Shown: in pieces, positions 52,765 through 60,690 of the stretch
Layout of the letters: each line of letters begins with the position of its first letter
How positions within the stretch are numbered: position 1 is the first letter of the stretch
DNA from: Methylocystis sp.
GTDB lineage: Bacteria; Pseudomonadota; Alphaproteobacteria; Rhizobiales; Beijerinckiaceae
Length of the DNA stretch: 64,000 bases
Direction of reading: 5' to 3'
Assembly: GCA_002929055.1 (NCBI GenBank)
Contig: PERY01000005.1
Span: 43,235 to 107,234, forward strand
The notes under the pieces: generated by a model
Seen by the model: the letters and a program-made list of their open reading frames with translations, nothing else
Told to the model about the DNA's origin: nothing
Databases searched by the model: none
Program-made: the position numbers and the translations under genes

Positions 52765-53343
52765 CTAGAACATCTTCGCAGCCAAAGCGAAGCCGCCCAC
52801 CACAATCGCCGCCAGCACGCCCATGAACAGCCCGAAATGGCTCTCGAGCTTCTCGCGAATCTGATCGCCAAAATGGTTGATCGCCGCCGCGAGGACGAAG
52901 AATCGCGCGCCTCGCGTGATGATCGACAGCGCGATGAAGAGCGGGAAATTATAGGCCAGCACGCCGGAGACGATGGTTACGAGCTTGTAGGGAATGGGCG
53001 TGAAGCCCTTCACCAGAATGAAGATCGCGCCCCATTGCGAGTAGAAGGCGCGCAGCGCGTCCATCTTGTTTTCGTAGCCGTAGAGATGGATGAGCCATTG
53101 GCCGATCGTGTCGTAAAACAACGAACCGAAAGCGTAGCCAAGTGCCCCGCCCGCGACCGAGGCGATCGTGCAGATGGTGGCGAACTGCCAGGCCTTCCTG
53201 GGCTCGGCCAGCGTCATGGGCACGAGGATGACGTCCGGCGGCACCGGGAAGAAGGAGCTTTCCGCAAAGGCGATGGCCCCGAGCGCCAGGGGCGCGTGCT
53301 TGCTGGCGGCAAGCGACATGGTCCAGTCGTAAAGCTTTTTCAT
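52765..53343 (-). CDS. DedA/YqaA-family membrane protein
   Basis: A 192-residue protein with four or five membrane helices. It shows YqaA traits: AFAESSFFPVPPDVILVPM, ASVAGGALGYAFGSLFYD, the GWGAIFILVKGFTPIPYKLVTIVSG-type reentrant segment with FTPIPYK, and a C-terminal helix. DedA-type proteins act in membrane lipid (undecaprenyl-phosphate or phosphatidylserine/ethanolamine) flipping; the role of YqaA members is less clear. Its stop abuts the dsbB Shine-Dalgarno, so the two form an operon. Confidence 0.88.
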   Translation of the reverse strand: MKKLYDWTMSLAASKHAPLALGAIAFAESSFFPVPPDVILVPMTLAEPRKAWQFATICTIASVAGGALGYAFGSLFYDTIGQWLIHLYGYENKMDALRAFYSQWGAIFILVKGFTPIPYKLVTIVSGVLAYNFPLFIALSIITRGARFFVLAAAINHFGDQIREKLESHFGLFMGVLAAIVVGGFALAAKMF

Positions 53344-53489
53344 TTGGCCTCGTGCGGCGTCGGGCGATTCCGTTGGAGAAGGCGATTAGCACGAAATGTT
53401 TAACCTAAAGAAGGCGGGCGCCGGGTTGACGGCGCCCCGCGCCTCGCTAATATCCGCCGCGCTCGCGGGGTCTTCGCGCCCACGCCTGA

Positions 53490-53574
53490 GCCCCTGTGGC
53501 GGAATTGGTAGACGCGCTCGACTCAAAATCGAGTTCCGCAAGGAGTGCTGGTTCGACTCCGGCCAGGGGCACCA
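53490..53574 (+). tRNA. tRNA-Leu (anticodon CAA), island integration site
   Basis: An 85-base class II tRNA: acceptor GCCCCTG/CAGGGGC, anticodon stem CTCGA/TCGAG with loop CTCAAAA giving CAA, a long variable arm, T-loop GGTTCGACTCC and encoded CCA. An integrase pseudogene begins about 195 bp downstream in the same direction, typical of insertion at a tRNA 3' end. Confidence 0.96.
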
Positions 53575-53675
53575 ATCCTCTCTCTCACAAGATTTCAGGC
53601 CGTCTCATATCTTTATGATGTAATGCTGTTTTTCGAACATTTTTCGTCGCGGCGCGTCTCGCCAGATCCCTCGGC

Positions 53676-53700
53676 GACCAACAAAATTGTTGGTCTTTTT
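53676..53700 (+). terminator. Hairpin with T-run downstream of tRNA-Leu
   Basis: GACCAACA (53676-53683) pairs with TGTTGGTC (53688-53695) around AAAT, followed by TTTTT. It has the form of an intrinsic terminator, but its arms also belong to the GACCAACA repeat set. Confidence 0.65.
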
Positions 53701-53749
53701 GTTGGTCCGTGGCAATTTTGTTCGCGGCAAAGACCAGCAAAGACCAACA
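53676..53749. repeat. Cluster of five GACCAACA octamers (possible integrase arm sites)
   Basis: GACCAACA occurs at 53676 (+), 53688 (-), 53700 (-), 53732 (+, one mismatch, GACCAGCA) and 53742 (+). The first three are spaced exactly 12 bases apart, the last two 10. The block lies between the tRNA-Leu 3' end and the integrase remnant, where arm-type binding sites of tyrosine integrases are found. Confidence 0.65.
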
Positions 53750-53768
53750 TTTTTCCCGCGAGGCCAGC

Positions 53769-54813
53769 ATGCCGCTCTCTGACGCCGCGATCGAGCCGCA
53801 AAGCCGAAGCAGACTGGCAGAGTGACGCTTTCAGATGGCGGCTGCTTACAACTATGGGTCAGTGCGACCGGCTCGAAACTCTGGAACCTGGCCTACAGCT
53901 TCGACGGGAAACAAACGCGCGTCGCCCTAGGCGCTTGGCCTTCGGTCAGCCTGAGAAATGCCCGTCAGCTTCGTGAGGAGGCCAAAGCGCTCTTAGCAAA
54001 AGGCGTTGACCCAAGGGAACAGCGTAAGCAAGACAAGGTCCGCGAGGCTGTCAAACGAAATAACACCTTTGACGCTGTCGCTGACGAGCTGGTCGAAAAG
54101 AAACGCCGCGAAGGCAAGGCCGAAAAGACGCTTAAAAAAGTTAAATGGGCGCTCGGCTTCGCCCGCCAATCGATCAGACCGAGGCCAATTGGATCAATCA
54201 CCGCCCCTGAAGTTTTGGCGGCGCTTCGAACGGTAGAAGCAAGAGGGTGTCATGAGACGGCAGTTCGACTGCGCGCTCTTGTCGGACAGGTTTTCAGATA
54301 CGGCATCGCGACCGGCCGTTGTGAAAACGATCCAACATTTGCACTACGCGGCGCATTGACCACGCCGGTCACGAAGCTCCGGCCGGCAATTATTGAGCCT
54401 CTTGCCTTTGGCGGTCTGCTGCGCTCGATCGACGGCTACGCAGGCGATCCGACGACGCGCATCGCTCTGCAATTGCTCGCGCTGACGTTCGTCAGGCCCG
54501 GGGAGCTTCGTAATGCTGAATGGTCCGAGTTCGATCTAAACGCCGCAGTTTGGGCGATTCCCGCTGGGCGAATGAAAATGCGACGCCCACATCGCGTACC
54601 GCTCGCCCCTCAAGCGGTCAGTCTGTTGCAAGAATTGCACGCCTTTTCCGGCCACTGCCGCCTTCTTTTTCCCGGACTGCGCTCGGTTGAGCGTCCTATT
54701 TCGGAAAACAACTGAACGGCGCGCGCGCCGGCTCGGATATTCCCAAGACCAGATGACTGCGCATGGCTTCCGAGCTGCTGCATCACCTATGTCCCGCTCC
54801 GATCCGATGCAGT
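53769..54813 (+). pseudogene. Tyrosine integrase pseudogene (P4/DUF4102 type)
   Basis: Remnant of a phage P4-like integrase. The N-terminus MPLSDAAIE is in the frame of ATG 53769. The frame then shifts near 53795, and the long open part 53798-54715 continues AKPKQTGRVTLSDGG, with the DUF4102 arm domain and the first catalytic Arg in LTFVRPGELRNAEW. A second shift near 54710 moves the LGYSQDQMTAHGFRAAAS block (His and Arg of the active site) to another frame, which stops at 54811. The tyrosine-bearing end is missing. It cannot encode an active enzyme. Its location next to tRNA-Leu marks an old island. Confidence 0.92.
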
Positions 54814-54859
54814 AGGTACCCTCGCATGCCGGGAGTGGGACATGGCGCCCTCCCCGCTG

Positions 54860-55090
54860 CTATTCGTATCGCCATCGGTCATCCATGATTTCAAGGCTTT
54901 TCGGTCTCCACGCCACGGAATCCTCGATCCATCGATTGATGTCGGATTCTCTCCAGCCGGCGCCGTTGACGCTGATTTTGATCTGCGGCGGAAACGTGCC
55001 TTCGGCGATTTTGCGATAGATGGTGGACCGGGAGAGGCCGGTGCGGACAAGGACGGTGTTCAGGCGGACGATACGGTCTGGCGCCAGCAT
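54860..55090 (-). CDS. AlpA-like phage/island DNA-binding regulator
   Basis: A 76-residue protein with a MerR/AlpA-type helix-turn-helix: IVRLNTVLVRTGLSRSTIYRKIAEGTFPPQIKIS, followed by GWRESDINRWIED. AlpA regulators switch on integrases or excision functions of islands. Start at ATG 55090, though the product might begin at a later codon. The frame looks intact although the neighbouring integrase is broken. Confidence 0.87.
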   Translation of the reverse strand: MLAPDRIVRLNTVLVRTGLSRSTIYRKIAEGTFPPQIKISVNGAGWRESDINRWIEDSVAWRPKSLEIMDDRWRYE

Positions 55091-55218
55091 GGCTGCGCTG
55101 CCTCCTACAGGCTGTTTCTGAGTGCCCCTGATCCAAAGAGAGCAAGCGCCTCCGCGATTGCAAGAGGTTACAAGGCGTCGGCGTAGCGCGGCGTTCAGGC
55201 GGCGGAAAATAGGCGGGG

Positions 55219-56031
55219 TTAAAAGCCGATGCCCCGGCCTCTGCCAAGGTCGATGCCGTGAGTGAAGGCGAGCGCGGCGCCGAGTCGGAGTCGGCTTTGC
55301 ATATCGACGCCAAGCTCGGCCTTGCGGCCTTCGAGGATAGATTCAAGCTGTGGATCGCGTTCGAGGCTTTTGACCATGTCGCCCATGGTTACCCGCGTCG
55401 CCCTGTAGCCGGCAATGTCGCCCGCCTGATACTGGCTCTGGCTGGTCTGGCCGAGCTTTCGCCAGCGTTCCACAAAGCGGTCACCGCGGCGCTGCGGATC
55501 GGTGCGCAGCTCGGTCTCGAGCTGCAGGGCTCGGATGGCGCGGGTGACACGGCCTGTCGCCGCCTCATGGGCAAGTTCGGGGTTCTGCTTGTAGGCCGCT
55601 TCGGCATCGTGCGAGCCATGAGGCTGCGCGTCCTCGAAAACCTTGCGGGCCTCCTGCAACTCCCTCACCTGTTCCTGCATTTTGAAGATCGCGTCCACCG
55701 CGCGGGCATGGCGGATGAGCGCCTTGGCGCTAGCGCGGCGCAACGCAGTTTCTGGGTCTTCCGCCACCTTCCTTTCCGGCCGCTGCCCGCCATCGGCGGG
55801 CGGGCGTAGACCGTCGAACATGTCGCGCACCTTCTCGGGGACAATCTTCCGCACGATCTCGGCGACGCGCTCGCGGAAGGTGATCCCGCGCCGAAGCTTT
55901 CGCATGTCGTCAACGGCGCTGTGGGCTGGCTGGCGGCCGATGGAAGACGCATTGAACCTTGAACGGCGATGGCCGAAGTACATCGTAAGCGGACTTTCGC
56001 GGCTCAGATCGAACGCGTATTTGTGATCCAT
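55219..56031 (-). pseudogene. Probable C-terminal remnant of a conjugative relaxase
   Basis: An open frame of 270 codons. From about codon 42 (DDMRKLRRGITFRERVAEIV) the product is a charged, helical tail: EKVRDMFDGLRPP, EDPETALRRASAKALIRHARAVDAIFKMQE, then DMVKSLERDPQLESILEGRKAELGV and a C-terminal DLGRGRGIGF. The end resembles tails of large TraA/MobA-type relaxases as I remember them; this is uncertain. No nuclease or helicase motif is present, and the first 40 codons look like non-coding sequence, so it is most likely the 3' piece of a larger gene. Confidence 0.4.
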
Positions 56032-56141
56032 TGCGGACGTTAGGTGGCGTGAACGACGCGACCAAAATGCGCTCCCATTTCGGGCATTGCTCAGTTAATT
56101 GGTTTGCCCGAAAGTAGCCATCCGACTCCCCAGCATCGGCA

Positions 56142-56383
56142 TGTCCGTTATCCGATGATCTCACCGGGACGAACCGGCGGCGACGGAGTCTCGACCAAGT
56201 GCTCGCGGCTGTTCGTGCCGGCGACACTCGATCTGCGGACTGGCGGGCTTGTTCCGGGTGTCTCGGCCGACAATCTACAGAACGCTGGCGCGCGAGCCGG
56301 CAGCGGCCAGACACCGGACTCAGGTCTTCACCGTGCAAGACCTTGCTTTTCTCAATCGCTCCCGGAGTTCGCTCGCACAATAG
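56142..56383 (+). pseudogene. Serine resolvase/invertase remnant
   Basis: Two pieces of a Pin/Tn3-type serine recombinase in different frames. In the frame of 56142 the sequence reads LSDDLTGTNRRRRSLDQ then VLAAVRAGDT, matching the conserved GxTGTNxxRPGLxxxLAAVRxGDT region. From 56231 in another frame it reads ICGLAGLFRVSRPTIYRTL, the C-terminal helix-turn-helix, ending at TAG 56381. The catalytic-core segment between them is deleted and the N-terminal serine region is absent. It overlaps the end of the convergent DUF1254 remnant. Confidence 0.75.
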
Positions 56384-57030
56384 GTGGTAGCTTGTAGCTG
56401 CCGTCGAGGAGGGCTTTCTGCGGCACATAGGTGCGAAGGTGGACGTCGAAGGACCCCGCAGGTGCGGGCAGCCAGTTCGCCTCCTTCTCCGGTCCGGGGG
56501 GTACCAGATAGCCTTCCGGCGCCTCGCCGGTATAGCCGGGCGGCAGGATCAGGATACGGTCGCCCCTGCCCTTGTTGGGGCCCACCGTTCCGAAGTCCAG
56601 AACGGGGCGCATCCACATGTCGAAGAAGCCGGCGTTGATCGGCGCCTCGGGAACGATGTGGACGACGGGCCCGGTGTCGGCGAGGTTGATGGTGTCGTAG
56701 AGATATATGACGCTCTGGTTCGGGGTCAGCGTTTCTTGCCCCGGATGCATACGCTTATCATAGACCATCGCCCCGAGATTGGGGACACCTGCGTTGACCA
56801 TCGCACGCTGAAACAGCGCGTTGTTGATGGCGGGCTCGGCCCAGATGACACCCTGCACCGCGCGCTGGAAGTCTAGCTCGTCGTAGAGCTTCCGGCGGGT
56901 AGCCGGGGTCGGAAGGCCGTGATCGACTTCAAGTATTCCGAGCCTCGTCTTCACGGGCTCGGCCTGTGCAGGCACGGACAGCAGCGCCAACGCGAGGAGC
57001 GAGAAGTCGCCAGCAGAGAACCCGACTCAT
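56352..57030 (-). pseudogene. DUF1254/DUF1214 pseudogene with internal deletion
   Basis: The family is normally a secreted protein of 450 or more residues with an N-terminal DUF1254 and a C-terminal DUF1214 domain. Here DUF1254 sequence (LDFQRAVQGVIWAEPAINN, VIYLYDTINLADTGPVVHIV, GTVGPNKGRGDRILILPPGY) passes directly into the very end of DUF1214 (NWLPAPAGSFDVHLRTYV, LLDGSYKLPPIVRA), losing some 250 residues. The true start, ATG 57030 behind AAAGGGAAATGCC, is frameshifted within the signal peptide: SLLALALLSVPAQAEP resumes in another frame, where only a TTG at 56990 could start. Exported substrate unknown. Confidence 0.82.
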
Positions 57031-57051
57031 GGCATTTCCCTTTCAACAGCT

Positions 57052-57468
57052 GTGAAGTATGGGCCAAGGTTCTTGTGGAACATTGTCCATTACTGGAAAA
57101 ATTGGAAGCACCGCGCGAAATCGCACCATGGTCATCGCCTGCTGGCGGAGAATTGCTGGCTGGACGCAATGCCGGACGCATTCCGGGACGCAATGCTGCG
57201 CCTCTACGAACTACAAGAATTCAGCGCCGGCAACACCATTTACCTCGCCGGCGATCCCCCGGGCGGCATCAGCGACGGCGCGCTGGTGATGACATCGGCC
57301 CTCGGGTCGGCGATGTCGCCTATTGCGCATGTGGGTCAAACGGCGCTGCACCGGGGTGGGTCCGTTGCTGACCGGCCTGCCCCGGCGGGCGGGCCAAATC
57401 CTGCTTTGCCTCGAACGGCAGCGTTTGGCGCGCTTGAGATGCTGATTCCGCTTGATGGCGCCTCCTAA
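57052..57468 (+). pseudogene. Crp/Fnr-type cyclic-nucleotide-binding protein remnant
   Basis: Residues from LDAMPDAFRDAMLRL through FSAGNTIYLAGDPPGG match the start of a cNMP-binding domain. The next loop is shortened. After IAHVGQ the reading frame shifts, and the expected GPLLTGLPRRAGQ continues in another frame from about 57359 to a stop near 57440. The DNA-binding domain is absent. The 5' end of the open frame is probably not original coding sequence. Confidence 0.72.
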
Positions 57469-57558
57469 AACGAGATGAAGGCGCCCCCTTCCATATCGAA
57501 GCCGTATTTCAGACTTGAAGCGGTAGTCTCGACGAGATGACGACAGACAGTCCAGCGA

Positions 57559-58164
57559 TCAGAATTTTGTCTGCAGCCGCAAGGCACCGATCGTGGCGCG
57601 ATTCGCCGCCGGGTTCCATGGCTGGATGAATTGCAGATCGCCTGTCAGGCGCAACCAGGGCGTCAGGGCGACGTTGTAAAAAGCCTCGACGCCGCTCTCG
57701 TCGCCGTGTTCGATGCCAAACGCGTCGAGCGCCCTGAGAAGATGCCGGCTGAACCCGTAATGCATGTAGCCGACGCCCCAGACATCGGCCTCGCGGCCGG
57801 GCGCGAGATTGTTGCCGCCGAGCCCCGCGATGACGCTCCACTTGATTGGGTTGGGGTTGCCGTCCGAAATTCCGGCCTGCGCAAAGAAGCCCCAGCCGAC
57901 AGCGGGATTGGCCTCGCTCTGCATCAAATACTGCTGGACGGTCTTGTTGAAATTCGAATCCGATAAAAGATGTGAAAAATCAGCGGCATATGCTTGCAAT
58001 GCGCCCGGCCAAGGCGCCAATTTCTTCTGACGCAAGCATCCGCCCGCTACGATCCCCGGCGCGTTCCTGGCGGGGCGCGCCGGGGATCTTCGGGCCGCGC
58101 CGGAGTGCTTGGGTAAGCTCCGGCCGCGTGCAAATCGCATCGTAAGCCAGTCCCCTATCGCCAA
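57559..58164 (-). pseudogene. OprB-type carbohydrate porin, C-terminal fragment
   Basis: Only the last third of a porin remains. From about codon 60 the product shows beta-barrel strands typical of OprB: YLMQSEANPAVGWGFFAQAGISDGNPN, WSVIAGLGGNN, GYMHYGFSRHL, ESGVEAFYNVALTPWLRLTGDLQFIQP and the terminal aromatic strand ALRLQTKF. The first 60 codons are Arg/Ala-rich and unrelated, and no signal peptide is present. It is therefore a 3' remnant rather than a functional outer-membrane protein. Confidence 0.82.
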
Positions 58165-58212
58165 TATTTCTGATCTATTTCCAATCGATTTCAGGGGGTT
58201 GGGCGTGCGGCT

Positions 58213-58563
58213 TCAATTGCAGTAATGCGCCGGCCGCACCCTTTGATAGCGCACATAGGCGCCGCCGGGACTGACGTTGATCTCATTGGCCACGCATTTG
58301 CTCCCGACACGGACAAAGGGCGCGACATAGCCCAAGGGATACCATTCGTCAGTCGGCGGATAGGCGCTGACGCCGCCGGCGGCGTAGGGCCAGCCGCCGT
58401 AATAGCCCCATTCGGGGCCCCAGGCCTCGCGGACAAAGGGACCGAGGCGCGTGCCCGTGGCGCGTATGAAGCCGCCGTGGCGGTTGTCGCTCCATGCCGC
58501 GGCGGCGGACGACACGAGCGTGGCCGCTAGAAAGCAGCCGAGAAGAAACCGACCCGCGCGCAT
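58213..58563 (-). CDS. Small secreted protein of unknown function
   Basis: A 116-residue protein with a signal peptide (FLLGCFLAATLVSSAAAAW). The mature part is rich in Gly, Tyr and Trp (REAWGPEWGYYGGWPYAAGG) and has two cysteines, one in SKCVAN and one at the end (HYCN), which could form a disulfide. Start at ATG 58563, with GGGGAGGG upstream; the frame is open far upstream but is not coding-like there. No family recognised. It is the first intact gene after the decayed island. Confidence 0.68.
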   Translation of the reverse strand: MRAGRFLLGCFLAATLVSSAAAAWSDNRHGGFIRATGTRLGPFVREAWGPEWGYYGGWPYAAGGVSAYPPTDEWYPLGYVAPFVRVGSKCVANEINVSPGGAYVRYQRVRPAHYCN

Positions 58564-58717
58564 GGCGCCCTCCCCTGCCCGAATAGAAGCACGATCCGAT
58601 AACAGGGGAAGAATCCCCGCGTTCGAAGTGACGCCGAGCGATCCCCTTGACTCAGCGGCGGCGCAATGAGTCCTTATGTAGCGTCCAGATTTGGTGGCGC
58701 CTGCGATGGAGAAGATC

Positions 58718-58882
58718 ATGGCTGACGGCAATCCGGAACTCGACAAGAACAAGCACATCTTCGCCGCGGTCGGCGCCGTGCTCGGCGGCGTCACGGGCGT
58801 CGCTATCGGCGGCGGGCTGATCACGCTCATCGGCGCCGGGATAGGCGGCCTGCTTGGCTACAACGCGCTGAAGCGGCTCTGA
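58718..58882 (+). CDS. Small glycine-zipper membrane protein
   Basis: A 54-residue protein: a short acidic head (ADGNPELDKNKH) and one or two hydrophobic helices with GxxxG spacing (FAAVGAVLGGVTGVAIGGG, LIGAGIGGLLGYNAL). Start at ATG 58718 with GGAG six bases upstream; ATG 58706 is an alternative. Function unknown. It converges on the potassium-channel gene seven bases away. Confidence 0.65.
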   Translation: MADGNPELDKNKHIFAAVGAVLGGVTGVAIGGGLITLIGAGIGGLLGYNALKRL

Positions 58883-58889
58883 GCAGGAT

Positions 58890-59975
58890 TCACGCGCGAT
58901 CCTCGCCGGCGGCGGCGACGGCTTCGCTCTCCTCCAGCGGAACGGGCCTTGTGAACTTTTCCAGCGCTTCGGCGCGGCCGGGGCGGCCGATCACCGTCAC
59001 GCCGTCGCCGGGGTATACGCGGGCGTGCGGCTGCGGTCTTTCGACCACATTGCTCCCGAGGCGCTCGATCGCGATGATGATGAAGGCGCTCTCGGCGCGC
59101 CGTTCGATTTCCTCGATCGAGCGGCCTGCGAACAGGCTCCCTTCCGCCACGGCCACGACTTCGATTTCGAGGCCCAGCGTGCGCAGATCGACGTCCATCT
59201 GGCGGCGCCGCTCGGTGGCCTGGATGACGCCCGCGATGGCGGGAAAGAGAATCAGCGACGCAATCTGCTCCGCGCCGATATGTGTTGGGAGGATGACCGC
59301 ATTAGCGCCCGCCTGCAGGAGTTTCTTCTCGGTGGAAGGCTCTTCGCCGCGCGCGATGATCTGGATGGACTGGTTGAGGCTGCGGGCGGACAGCGTGATG
59401 AATACATTGATCGGGTCCGAGGAGACGACGCTCGCCAGCGCCCGCGCCTTGGCGATGCCCGCCTGCCTCAGCACATTCTCCTCGATCGCGTCGGCGTTGA
59501 TCGTGAGATAGCCCATCGCCTTGGCTTCGAGGCAGCGGGACTGGTTCGGCTCGATGACGACGAGCTTGGCCTTGCCCTGCGTCAGCTCCTTGGCCAGCAT
59601 GTTGCCTGTCCGGCCGAATCCGCAGACGATGACGTGGTCCTCGAGGTATTCAATCTGCCGCGTCATGCGCGTCGCTCCCAGAAGCTCCTGCAACTGGCCG
59701 AAGGTGATGAACTGGACCAGCGCGCCGGTGAGATAGATCATCCCCGTACAGCCGACGATGATGAGAAGGCCCGTGACGAGCCGCAGCGTCACCGTGTCGA
59801 CGGGGCGGACTTCTTCATATCCGACCGTGAAGATCGTCAGCACCGTCATATAGAAGGCGTCGTCGAAGCCCCAGCCGTTCAGCATGTAGCTCACGGTCGC
59901 GACAACGCTGACGGCGAAGACGAAGACCGACGAATAGAACAGATGGGCGGTTCGGGGATCGCGTGCCCATTTCAT
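58890..59975 (-). CDS. Potassium channel with RCK (TrkA-N) domain
   Basis: A 361-residue two-TM channel. TM1 at residues 13-32, pore helix and filter TVGYEE at 50-55, TM2 at 66-90. The cytosolic RCK part has a Rossmann fold (VIVCGFGRTGNMLAKEL, 116-132) and a TrkA-C-like domain near 240-335. The filter keeps TVGY, but Glu-Glu replaces the usual Gly-Asp. The MthK-like plan suggests a tetrameric K+ channel gated by a ligand on the RCK ring. Start at ATG 59975. Confidence 0.9.
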   Translation of the reverse strand: MKWARDPRTAHLFYSSVFVFAVSVVATVSYMLNGWGFDDAFYMTVLTIFTVGYEEVRPVDTVTLRLVTGLLIIVGCTGMIYLTGALVQFITFGQLQELLGATRMTRQIEYLEDHVIVCGFGRTGNMLAKELTQGKAKLVVIEPNQSRCLEAKAMGYLTINADAIEENVLRQAGIAKARALASVVSSDPINVFITLSARSLNQSIQIIARGEEPSTEKKLLQAGANAVILPTHIGAEQIASLILFPAIAGVIQATERRRQMDVDLRTLGLEIEVVAVAEGSLFAGRSIEEIERRAESAFIIIAIERLGSNVVERPQPHARVYPGDGVTVIGRPGRAEALEKFTRPVPLEESEAVAAAGEDRA

Positions 59976-60181
59976 TGCGCATTGTCTGCCGGGAGGATCA
60001 CGGCGTTATCGTAGCGGGGATTGTGCGGTCACAAAGTCGCTTTTGGGGGCGCCAGCTTCGGGAGGCGGCCGGCTTGAGCTATCTAAAAATCAGCTAGTTG
60101 CCGACGCGGTTGGCGTGCTCGCGGCAACGTCCGGGGTAAATCGCTCAATATTTGAGCGGCCCTTGTTTTCGCGCCGCCGGC

Positions 60182-60667
60182 TCAGTCGGCGTCAGGCATT
60201 CCGACGAACAGCAGCGCGATCCCCACGCTTCCGATGAAGCGGAACGCCGGCTCCTGCATGTTGTAGACGCCTGCGCGCCACATCTGGAACCACTCGCCGC
60301 CGACAGCCATGAAGCCGAAGAAATAGAGGAGAAAGCCGACCGTCAGCCCCGCGATCGCCACGTCTTTTGCGCCGTTGAACGTCGCCGCCGGCGCCGCCCG
60401 CGCCTTCCACAAAAGCCATGCGCCAAAGAGCGTGAGCCCGGCCGAGACGAACTCGGACGCGATGATGAAGAGATAGCACAGATGATGCAGAACCGGGCTC
60501 GTGACCGCACGCCATTTCAGCGCGCTTGGCGGAACCATATCCATTGAGAGGATATGCTGCACCACGTCGAAATTCGTGCCGTAGTCGAAGACATTGTTGA
60601 CCCCGACGAGGAGGATCAGCACGCTCGCCGCAGCGACAACCGCAATCTTCGCCAATCTCGCCATCAT
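60182..60667 (-). CDS. DUF2165 small membrane protein
   Basis: A 161-residue protein with four membrane helices. DUF2165 traits are LVGVNNVFDYGTNFDVVQHILSMDMV near the N-terminus, the HHLCYLFIIASEFVSAGLTLFGAWLL helix, and a C-terminal VGGEWFQMW with NMQEPAFRF. Function unknown. Start at ATG 60667, with AGGAAA seven bases upstream. It stands alone between the K+ channel and acetyltransferase genes on the same strand. Confidence 0.85.
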   Translation of the reverse strand: MMARLAKIAVVAAASVLILLVGVNNVFDYGTNFDVVQHILSMDMVPPSALKWRAVTSPVLHHLCYLFIIASEFVSAGLTLFGAWLLWKARAAPAATFNGAKDVAIAGLTVGFLLYFFGFMAVGGEWFQMWRAGVYNMQEPAFRFIGSVGIALLFVGMPDAD

Positions 60668-60690
60668 GTCCGCGTTTCCTGTTTCGACGA

